This document shows positions 1 to 4,721 of a DNA stretch of 6,540 bases, one piece after another (the first letter of the stretch is position 1; every line of letters starts with the position of its first letter). The translations under genes and the position numbers were made by a program. The stretch is from Bacillota bacterium (GTDB lineage Bacteria; Bacillota; Clostridia; Clostridiales; Clostridiaceae), in contig JAJYBA010000092.1 of assembly GCA_021779235.1 (NCBI GenBank), positions 1 to 6,540 on the forward strand, given 5' to 3'. Below the pieces are notes generated by a model. It saw only the letters and a program-made list of their open reading frames with translations, was not told the origin of the DNA and ran no database searches.

Positions 1-3
1 CAT
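1..3 (-). CDS. Start codon of a minus-strand gene leaving the window on the left
   Basis: Only the start codon of this gene is inside the window. On the minus strand the sequence reads AAAGGAGAAGGTAGCCATG, so a strong Shine-Dalgarno (GGAG at 13-16) sits 9 nt before an ATG at 3-1. An extended -10 promoter lies about 95 bp upstream (98-106), which supports a real gene start. Nothing can be said about the product. The alternative is a chance RBS plus ATG, but the promoter at a sensible distance makes that less likely. Confidence 0.6.
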
Positions 4-97
4 GGCTACCTTCTCCTTTAAAAAGACTTTATCAAATTGGCATTTAAATACTGGTACACTTCAATATCTTCAAAGTAAGATACAGAATTATTGTTTA

Positions 98-106
98 ATT
101 ATACCA
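98..106 (-). promoter_or_regulatory. Extended -10 promoter for the left-edge minus-strand gene
   Basis: The minus strand reads TGGTATAAT, a perfect TATAAT (98-103) preceded by the TGN extension (104-106). No good -35 lies at 17 bp, which is normal for extended -10 promoters. The predicted start near position 91 gives an ~88-nt leader before the ATG at 3. The structured block at 137-870 therefore lies upstream of this promoter and is probably not part of this gene's leader. Confidence 0.55.
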
Positions 107-161
107 TTTATGCCTTGAATTAAATATAACCTATGAGTGTAAAATCCTCGTGAGACTACAC

Positions 162-198
162 AGGAGTCCATAACAATTAATAATTGTTATAGACTCCT
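162..198. repeat. 17-bp near-perfect hairpin (inverted repeat)
   Basis: Positions 162-178 pair with 182-198, leaving a 3-nt loop (179-181) and a single C/A mismatch at 169/191. The foot is GC-containing (AGGAGTC/GACTCCT) and the top is AT-rich. No T-run follows on either strand, so it is not a standard intrinsic terminator. A smaller stem (137-141 with 157-161) abuts its base and could stack on it. The top contains the string TTAATAATTGTTA, which recurs upstream of the ferritin-like gene at 1609-1621. Confidence 0.6.
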
Positions 199-242
199 AC
201 GGAATACCAAAGGTCAGGCTAGCGCACTTGAGGTATCACCCC

Positions 243-321
243 CAAAGATTATTGCACCTTTTCAAAAATAATCTTTCTATTTATGTATAACAAATTGACA
301 GCCTGCCAGCTAAAACATATT
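243..321 (+). repeat. Diverged direct repeat, copy A, with internal hairpins
   Basis: Aligns over its whole length with 369-449, with shared blocks such as TTATTG, AAAAATAATC, CTATTT, CAGCC and GCTAAAA. Its first half folds into a perfect 10-bp stem (244-253 with 267-276, 13-nt loop). A short stem AGC/GCT (300-302 with 309-311) follows in the second half. The two copies are diverged, so they are old or under structural rather than sequence constraint. The strand is assigned only because copy B keeps its stem through a G-U pair on the plus strand. Confidence 0.55.
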
Positions 322-323
322 GT
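295..323 (+). promoter_or_regulatory. Possible sigma-A promoter inside repeat copy A
   Basis: A consensus TTGACA (295-300) is followed after 17 bp by TATTGT (318-323, 4 of 6 matches to TATAAT). The -35 is not conserved in repeat copy B (TCGGCA at 424-429), so this may be chance. If active it would drive a plus-strand transcript starting near 330 into the structured region. Confidence 0.25.
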
Positions 324-368
324 ATCTTCTTTTGAGAATATAAGATTTTCGTAAGATTGCTAGGACAC

Positions 369-449
369 CAAAGGGTTATTGTACGTTTTTAAAAATAATC
401 CTGCTATTTTGATATATATCAAATCGGCAGCCTACGGCTAAAAGATATT
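369..449 (+). repeat. Diverged direct repeat, copy B, with internal hairpins
   Basis: Second copy of the ~80-nt unit, offset 126 bp from copy A. Its main stem (372-380 with 394-402) pairs nine positions although several bases differ from copy A; one pair is G-U if the plus strand is the RNA and C/A on the other strand. The second stem is AGCC/GGCT (429-432 with 436-439), one pair longer than in copy A. Changes that keep both stems hint at selection on the fold. GCAGCCTA (427-434) also occurs at 732-739 in the large element to the right. Confidence 0.55.
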
Positions 450-640
450 AGGCGCGGATTAAAAAAATTCAAAGTAGCCAGATAATTCGCTAGTCCATTT
501 ACACAACATTTATTAAATAGACTATAAAAAAACAAAGAACTATCTATATATAAAAATAGCTTTCTAGCAGGAAGCATCATTTTCTGAATGTGCTTATATA
601 GCGTAAATTACTGATTATATTCTATGAGTATTGCATTAGA

Positions 641-870
641 TTTCATGAAGGCGAAAGCATGTAGGAGTGTGGCAGATAGTATATAATGAGCTTTACAGAA
701 TCTTAGTTTATGTAATGAAAAATTTCCGTAAGCAGCCTAGGAAGGGCTGCTAGCACTTCTGAGACAGGACGTCGAATAAGTGCGCTAGGAATTTTTTCAT
801 GGAATAAACTTAGAGTCTGTTAACGAATTCTCTACTATCAGAACATCCAACATGCCGAACCTTCATGAGG
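641..870 (+). ncRNA. Candidate ~230-nt structured RNA or palindromic element with a three-way-junction tip
   Basis: The left arm 643-727 pairs with the right arm 788-868 nearly throughout: 643-651 with 860-868 (9 bp), 657-662 with 850-855 (6 bp), 675-681 with 833-839 (7 bp), 695-699 with 816-820, 705-711 with 804-810 (7 bp), 715-722 with 793-800 (8 bp) and 724-727 with 788-791, roughly 60 pairs by hand count. The tip holds two more stems: GCAGCC/GGCTGC (732-737 with 745-750, 7-nt loop) and TAGC-ACTT with AAGT-GC-GCTA (751-758 with 778-787). They abut each other and the main stem, with only GTAA (728-731) unpaired at the junction. An internal loop carries CGAAA (652-656) opposite CGAA (856-859); on the plus strand this could form tandem G-A pairs, which is my reason for choosing that strand. 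It ends 22 bp past the stop of the minus-strand kinase gene. No T-run follows either end. A transposase-less palindromic element (MITE) or the Clostridial raiA RNA are alternatives I cannot exclude by eye. Confidence 0.45.
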
Positions 871-891
871 AACTTATGATTATTTTTATTC

Positions 892-1428
892 CTATATAAC
901 GCCCTTTACCTTCTCTAGAGTTTTTTCTATTACCTCTTCCAATGTCATATGTGAAGTATCCATAACTAAATCATAGTTACTCTCCTCATTTATATCAATA
1001 TTATAAATATCCTTGAACCTACTAACCTCTAATCTTCTTCTTTCAGTTATATTCACTATAGCTTCTTCTCTTGAAGTGTATTTCTCCGATTTCCCTCTCT
1101 CATCCTTCATAGCACGCTCTACTGCAGCATCCAGTTCTACATTTAAATATATTTTAAAGGAATTGGGTATAAAATACCATGCAAGTCTAGCATCAAAAAT
1201 AAAATTGTCCTCCTCCTTCCCAATTTCTATTGTTCGATTATCAACTTCATGATCTAAATTATTGTCAAGCATATATTTATTGTATTCTGTTATAGACATG
1301 CCTTTTTCTACTGCTAACTTCCTTTGCAATTCGCCTACACTAAAATAAGTATAATTTAAAGCTTCACTTATAGCCTTAGCAACAGTGCTCTTGCCTGAAT
1401 ATAAGCCTCCTGTTATAGTTATTTTCAA
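892..1428 (-). CDS. Archaeal-type cytidylate kinase-like nucleoside monophosphate kinase
   Basis: A 178-residue P-loop kinase. The Walker A is at residues 7-15 (GGLYSGKST). GELQRK (32-37), the DHEVDNR helix (59-65), DARLAW (79-84), an arginine-rich lid with ERRRLEVSRF (129-138), YNIDI (142-146) and YDLVMDTS (152-159) follow in the order seen in the archaeal-type CMP kinases (COG1102, CmkB-like), and the length is as expected. That family phosphorylates CMP/dCMP with ATP in the cytoplasm; clostridia normally also carry a bacterial-type cmk, so this may be a second or differently specialised enzyme. The start is TTG at 1428-1426, behind AGGAG 11 nt upstream; the ATG directly abutting that AGGAG is out of frame and stops at once. 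It stands alone and ends 22 bp from the large folded element at 641-870, so read-through would transcribe that element's minus strand. Fold confidence is high, CMP specificity moderate. Confidence 0.82.
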   Translation of the reverse strand: MKITITGGLYSGKSTVAKAISEALNYTYFSVGELQRKLAVEKGMSITEYNKYMLDNNLDHEVDNRTIEIGKEEDNFIFDARLAWYFIPNSFKIYLNVELDAAVERAMKDERGKSEKYTSREEAIVNITERRRLEVSRFKDIYNIDINEESNYDLVMDTSHMTLEEVIEKTLEKVKGVI

Positions 1429-1478
1429 TTTAAAATCATCTCCTATATTTAAATTTCAAAGGGTGAATAATTCATTAA

Positions 1479-1496
1479 ATTATAATATCAATTATA
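1479..1496 (-). promoter_or_regulatory. Possible -10 region for the kinase gene
   Basis: Two TATAAT hexamers read on the minus strand (1491-1496 and 1479-1484), 50-70 bp upstream of the TTG start. The best -35 candidate, TTGAGA (1522-1517), is about 20 bp from the nearer box, which is too far for a good match. Placement is plausible but the region is so AT-rich that such boxes arise by chance. Confidence 0.3.
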
Positions 1497-1605
1497 CTTC
1501 AAAAATATATTAATTTCTCAATGTTTTTAGGCACTGCCACCCTGTCACAACTAGCATACCTTCTTCATATTATACATAATAGTGATTTTATAATTAGGGC
1601 CATAA

Positions 1606-1666
1606 AAATTAATAATTGTTACCTGCCCTAGCTCACTATAAAGAGGCTAGAAATTAATAGTTATTA
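1606..1666. promoter_or_regulatory. Two copies of a 16-nt palindromic operator-like motif upstream of the ferritin-like gene
   Basis: AAATTAATAATTGTTA (1606-1621) and AAATTAATAGTTATTA (1651-1666) match at 14 of 16 positions and start 45 bp apart, about four helical turns. Each contains a 12-nt imperfect palindrome of the TAATAATTGTTA type. They flank a TATAAA (1637-1642), the kind of arrangement a repressor site has. Peroxide-response proteins in clostridia are often under PerR, but the motif does not fit the 7-1-7 Per box well, so no regulator is named. A second -10 candidate is TATAAT at 1589-1594. Confidence 0.35.
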
Positions 1667-1697
1667 GTCGCTACAAAGCACTAAAAGGGGGTTTAAA

Positions 1698-2213
1698 ATG
1701 TACGAATATCCATATATGATGTATGACATGAATTTATTAGAGAAGTCCTTAGAAGGTATTAAAGCTGCTGTTCAAGGTGAAAAAGAAGATGAATTATTCT
1801 ATGACTACTTAATAAGCATTGCTCCTACAGAAGATGAAAAGAAAATCATTGCTTCTATAAGAGATGATGAGCGTGGACATAATAAAATGTTTAGACAAAT
1901 ATATAGAAACATCACTGGTAAAGATATACCAGCTGGCAGCGAGGAGGAGTTTGTTAAGCCCATTTCTTACCTTGATGGTATTAAACAGGCTTTATTTGGA
2001 GAACTAGGTGCTGTAGAAAGATATAGAGAAATCAGAAGAGGTCTTCCATCTATAATGTATAGAGACATGCTTTTCAACATTATAACTGACGAAATAAAGC
2101 ATAGTGCAAAATATAATTACTTATATACCTTAAACAGCAATAACATGCAAAGAGATTTTCACAGGATTATGTCATATACTATAGATACAAGTAAATTTAG
2201 TCCTGAAGATTAG
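1698..2213 (+). CDS. Ferritin-like diiron protein (rubrerythrin-type domain without rubredoxin)
   Basis: 171 residues forming a predicted four-helix bundle. Six likely iron ligands sit in the two-fold pattern of the ferritin-like superfamily: E28, then E58-x-x-H61 (DDERGH), then E102, then E132-x-x-H135 (DEIKH). GE starts both the first and third helices and is followed 30 residues later by ExxH, so the internal duplication is plain. There is no Cys-x-x-Cys rubredoxin domain, so any peroxide-reducing activity would need another electron donor; iron oxidation or storage is also possible. The N-terminus is rich in Tyr and Met (MYEYPYMMYDMN). The ATG is preceded by AAAGGGGG with 6-7 nt spacing. 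It is a single gene with a ~270-bp leader holding a repeated palindromic motif, and it converges on the transporter gene 12 bp beyond its stop. The fold is secure; substrate and physiological role are inferred. Confidence 0.85.
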   Translation: MYEYPYMMYDMNLLEKSLEGIKAAVQGEKEDELFYDYLISIAPTEDEKKIIASIRDDERGHNKMFRQIYRNITGKDIPAGSEEEFVKPISYLDGIKQALFGELGAVERYREIRRGLPSIMYRDMLFNIITDEIKHSAKYNYLYTLNSNNMQRDFHRIMSYTIDTSKFSPED

Positions 2214-2225
2214 GTAATTACACAT

Positions 2226-3107
2226 TTACACACTTTGCTTTTCTCTCTGTCCTAGTGTAAGGATAATTACTGAGAATAAAATTAATATACATCCCATTAC
2301 AATGGTAAAGGACAGTTGCTCCTTCAAAACTAAAACTCCAAGTATAATACTTACTATAGGCTCTAAAGTGCTTAGTATTGCAGCACTAGACGGGCCTATA
2401 ATTTTTATGCCCTTTAAAAACATTGTAAGGGCTAAAACTGTAGATACTAGAGCAATACCAGTAGAAGCTAAATAACTATAAGCTTTTATATTAAAATCTA
2501 ATTGTCCATTGATCATACCCATTATGAAAAGGGACAATGCAGCAATAGCTGCCAAATAAAAAGTTAGCACATAAGTATCAATTTTATTAACTTCACTATG
2601 TGAAACTCCAACAATGTAATAGGCATAAAAGCAACCTGAAGTAATAGCTAGGGCTACTCCTTTAAAATTCAATGTGGCGTTACCACCGCCCACTAAAAGA
2701 TATATTCCCAGCACTGATAAAGCTAAGGCTATGATTTTACTCCAATATAATTTTTCTTTGTACAAAATTACTGCAAAAACTGTTACTACCACGGGGTAAA
2801 TAAAATGCATAGTAGTAGCTAATCCAACAGATATATAATTATAGGATAAGAATAACGTATAAGTTGTTGCTGTATATCCTATAATCCCTAAAAAAATAAT
2901 GTGCATTAGTTGTGCCTTATTTATCTTAAAATCTTTTTTTGTAATAATTATGTAAGGTAATGTAACTAAAGCAGCTAAAAAGAACCTAAGAAATAACACT
3001 GTTAATGCATTTGCACCGCCACTATAAGCTATCTTAGCTAAGATTGGCATAACTCCAAAAGCTGCTGAGGATACTACAGTATATACTACTCCATTTATCT
3101 TTTTCAT
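2226..3107 (-). CDS. EamA/DMT-superfamily transporter, ten membrane helices
   Basis: 293 residues, almost all hydrophobic, giving about ten membrane helices in two homologous five-helix halves (EamA family, PF00892). The family hallmark, a proline in the penultimate helix followed by a KE after the next segment, appears in both halves: YP at 104-105 with KEK at 117-119, and EP at 249-250 with KEQ at 262-264. The N-terminal half starts with the usual SSAAFGVMPILAK-like first helix. Members export or import small metabolites such as amino acids, nucleosides or sugars across the cytoplasmic membrane; the substrate cannot be read from sequence. The ATG is preceded by AAAGGA with 9-nt spacing. The length is normal and the gene is complete. 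Its 3' end faces the ferritin-like gene, with no T-tailed terminator between them. Confidence 0.9.
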   Translation of the reverse strand: MKKINGVVYTVVSSAAFGVMPILAKIAYSGGANALTVLFLRFFLAALVTLPYIIITKKDFKINKAQLMHIIFLGIIGYTATTYTLFLSYNYISVGLATTMHFIYPVVVTVFAVILYKEKLYWSKIIALALSVLGIYLLVGGGNATLNFKGVALAITSGCFYAYYIVGVSHSEVNKIDTYVLTFYLAAIAALSLFIMGMINGQLDFNIKAYSYLASTGIALVSTVLALTMFLKGIKIIGPSSAAILSTLEPIVSIILGVLVLKEQLSFTIVMGCILILFSVIILTLGQREKQSV

Positions 3108-3227
3108 CGCTTCACGTCCTTTTCATATAGGTGTACTTGCCTGTCCGTCTATTTATTTTCCCATACCATTTTATCATAATTTAAACAAAAATATAACATT
3201 CTAGAGATATTAAGCAAACTAAAAAAT

Positions 3228-3276
3228 AAAACTATCAAAATACTAAAAAATATTTTGATAGTTTTCTATTTTTTTT
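3228..3276. terminator. Bidirectional intrinsic terminator
   Basis: A perfect 15-bp stem (3228-3242 with 3251-3265) with an 8-nt loop. On the minus strand it is followed by A and six T (3226-3221), on the plus strand by CTA and eight T (3269-3276). It lies 19 bp past the stop of the minus-strand gene ending at 3285, which it most likely terminates; on the plus strand it would block antisense transcription coming through the transporter. The stem is AT-rich with only two G-C pairs, so efficiency is uncertain. Confidence 0.8.
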
Positions 3277-3284
3277 AAGATGAT

Positions 3285-4478
3285 TTACATTCCAAAAGCC
3301 TGTCTTAACTCTCCAATACTATCTCCTCCAACACTAGAAAAAATTGCACCCTTAACTCTATTCCTGCTTTCAGAATCCAAAGTTCCATAAATAGCCTTAA
3401 CAGAAGCTTGGTCTGAGGAAGAATCATATGAAGGATTCGCTACCATTTTACTCACAGTTGAAAGCATTATTGAAATAATCTGCTGCTCCTTGGAAGTCTG
3501 TACCTCTGAATATGCGCCACTTAGTTCATCCTGTACTTTTGCTAATGCAGTGCGCTTAATTTCAGTTTGTTCCTGAGACTTTTTTTCCTTTTCTGCTGTA
3601 ACTTGCTGTGCCTTTTCAACCTCGGATTTTATTTTTTCTAATTCTTTCTTTTTCTCACTATCTCCGGTTTTATTGATAGCTTTATCAATCTTATCAATAG
3701 TATCACTTATGACTTTTTTCTTTTCTTCTATAGATTTGCCTTTAACATTCTCTATAATGTTTTGGATTTCTTTTATTTTTTCTTTTTCAGCCCTATTCAT
3801 AAGTATAGTGGCACTTTGTATTTTTTGTTCCACTGTATCCAATTGTTTATCTATCTCTTGTACATTCTTCTTATCAATATTTTCAAATAACATTTTTATA
3901 TCCAGCTTTTCTGCGGTGCCTACTATTTTATTATCAATGAGTTTTAAATTATTTATCTTAAAAGGAAATACAGTTGGGTTAATCTTTATTAAATTATCTT
4001 CAGTATAAATTTTTTCATTATTGAGCTTTGAAATTTGGGAAATCACCAAACTCTTAGGTAATGAAAGCTTGCCAATTTTAAAATTCTCAGCAGCATATGC
4101 AATTTCCCCATTAGTAAAAGTTAGCTTTCCTCTAGAAGAAAATAACAAATTAAGCTTCTTATAACTGATTGGAGCCTGAATTAAAAGCTCGTCATTTAAC
4201 ATTTCCATATTAATTCCCTGTAGAGTTATATCTCCCTTGCTTTTAGCATTGGCAAAATATAAATTACTTACCTCATCTATATCCTTTTGAGTTAACTCAA
4301 ATTCCCCACCTTTTTCTTGTATATTTTTAAGTTTACTTATAACCTCTGTGGAATTCGTTTTTTTAAGAACTACTCCCCCATTATACAATATGCTATATGC
4401 AAAAACTGCCAGTGCTCCTAATAAAATAATTAGTGCCCATATTAGTTTATTTTTCTTTAATTCCTTAGTTCTAGCCAC
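3285..4478 (-). CDS. Membrane-anchored extracytoplasmic coiled-coil protein with a YpmS/DUF2140-like front half
   Basis: 397 residues. A basic N-terminus (RTKELKKNK) leads into one membrane helix (about 12-32) with no cysteine lipobox, so the protein is probably anchored with the rest outside the cytoplasm. Residues 60-150 resemble the YpmS/DUF2140 pattern: a short helix after a TQKDIDE motif, then paired beta strands (LNDELLIQAPI, GKLTFTNGEIAYAA) and the IGKLSLPKSLV segment (135-145). A further strand-rich part runs to about 195. Residues 200-330 are Lys/Glu-rich and form a long predicted coiled coil; the C-terminus (335-397) is Ser/Gly-rich with a small helical domain. The start is GTG at 4478-4476 behind AAGGGG with 7-nt spacing; the overlapping ATG at 4480 is in another frame and gives only seven codons. 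It is divergent from the MutS-like gene and followed by its own terminator. The DUF2140 link is by eye; no function is assigned. Confidence 0.75.
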   Translation of the reverse strand: MARTKELKKNKLIWALIILLGALAVFAYSILYNGGVVLKKTNSTEVISKLKNIQEKGGEFELTQKDIDEVSNLYFANAKSKGDITLQGINMEMLNDELLIQAPISYKKLNLLFSSRGKLTFTNGEIAYAAENFKIGKLSLPKSLVISQISKLNNEKIYTEDNLIKINPTVFPFKINNLKLIDNKIVGTAEKLDIKMLFENIDKKNVQEIDKQLDTVEQKIQSATILMNRAEKEKIKEIQNIIENVKGKSIEEKKKVISDTIDKIDKAINKTGDSEKKKELEKIKSEVEKAQQVTAEKEKKSQEQTEIKRTALAKVQDELSGAYSEVQTSKEQQIISIMLSTVSKMVANPSYDSSSDQASVKAIYGTLDSESRNRVKGAIFSSVGGDSIGELRQAFGM

Positions 4479-4615
4479 ATTCCCACCCCTTTACTCTTCA
4501 TATATATATATTACCACATTTAGAATAATTTTAAACCTTAAAGTAGATAATTCCATTGGTAATTTTTTCTTGCATATTTTGTATTAACTTGGACATATTA
4601 TCCTAATATTCAAAA

Positions 4616-4644
4616 TTGCAGGGAAACCTTTGGTATGATATTAT
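4616..4644 (+). promoter_or_regulatory. Candidate promoter for the MutS-like gene
   Basis: TTGCAG (4616-4621) and TATTAT (4639-4644, 5 of 6 matches) are 17 bp apart. Alternatively TATGAT (4634-4639), preceded by TGG, is an extended -10. Either gives a leader of about 70-80 nt. The promoter of the divergent coiled-coil gene must lie in the same 243-bp gap, but I see no clear match for it (best is TGG-TAATAT reading minus near 4505-4513). Confidence 0.4.
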
Positions 4645-4710
4645 ATATCTAAGAAATAAAATAGAAAATACATTTTTCTTAATAATTCTTTAGTACCCCA
4701 GATGATAACT

Positions 4711-4716
4711 AGGAGG
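4711..4716 (+). promoter_or_regulatory. Strong RBS of the MutS-like gene
   Basis: A full AGGAGG consensus with 5 nt before the ATG at 4722. It fixes the start of the downstream gene and is the strongest RBS in the window. Confidence 0.85.
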
Positions 4717-4721
4717 TTCTT

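Larger units (their letters stand above)
110..640. other. Long gene-free, structure-rich region
   Basis: No open frame with an RBS and a recognisable protein is visible here on either strand. Instead there is a row of potential stems: GTGTA/TACAC at 137-141 and 157-161, immediately followed by a 17-bp hairpin at 162-198; ATACC/GGTAT at 204-208 and 232-236; two repeat units with hairpins at 243-321 and 369-449; and GCTTTC/GGAAGC at 559-564 and 570-575. A TATAAC hexamer at 125-130 would place a plus-strand transcript start near 137, at the foot of the first stem, but it has no -35 box. The stretch 450-640 is AT-rich and apart from the 559-575 stem shows nothing I can name. The block may be a non-coding RNA or decayed repeats; I recognise no riboswitch, T-box or known RNA consensus. 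Confidence 0.45.

Noticed and set aside
243..449. CRISPR array
   Set aside because: Only two units, diverged over ~80 nt, with no short identical repeats or regular spacers and no cas gene.
110..870. Known riboswitch or T-box upstream of a gene
   Set aside because: No T-box (AGGGTGGNACCGCG), SAM, TPP, FMN, lysine or cobalamin consensus was found, and neither strand leads directly from this block into a gene start without an intervening promoter.
641..870. Intrinsic terminator of the kinase gene
   Set aside because: The fold is far too long and no T-run follows position 641 on the minus strand.
1013..1252. Plus-strand open frame of 79 codons
   Set aside because: It lies antisense inside the cytidylate kinase-like gene, has no RBS and its Ser/Leu-rich product looks like a reverse-strand shadow.
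3673..4008. Plus-strand open frame of 111 codons, hydrophobic
   Set aside because: It is antisense to the Lys/Glu-rich coiled coil of the 3285-4478 gene; the reverse complement of such codons always yields Phe/Leu/Ser-rich pseudo-membrane protein.
4478..4480. ATG at 4480-4478 as start of the coiled-coil gene
   Set aside because: It is in a different frame from the protein and reaches a stop after seven codons; the overlapping GTG at 4478-4476 is in frame with correct RBS spacing.
4348..4587. Plus-strand open frame of 79 codons crossing the start of the coiled-coil gene
   Set aside because: No RBS, no recognisable protein, and it covers the N-terminal codons and promoter gap of the well-supported minus-strand gene.
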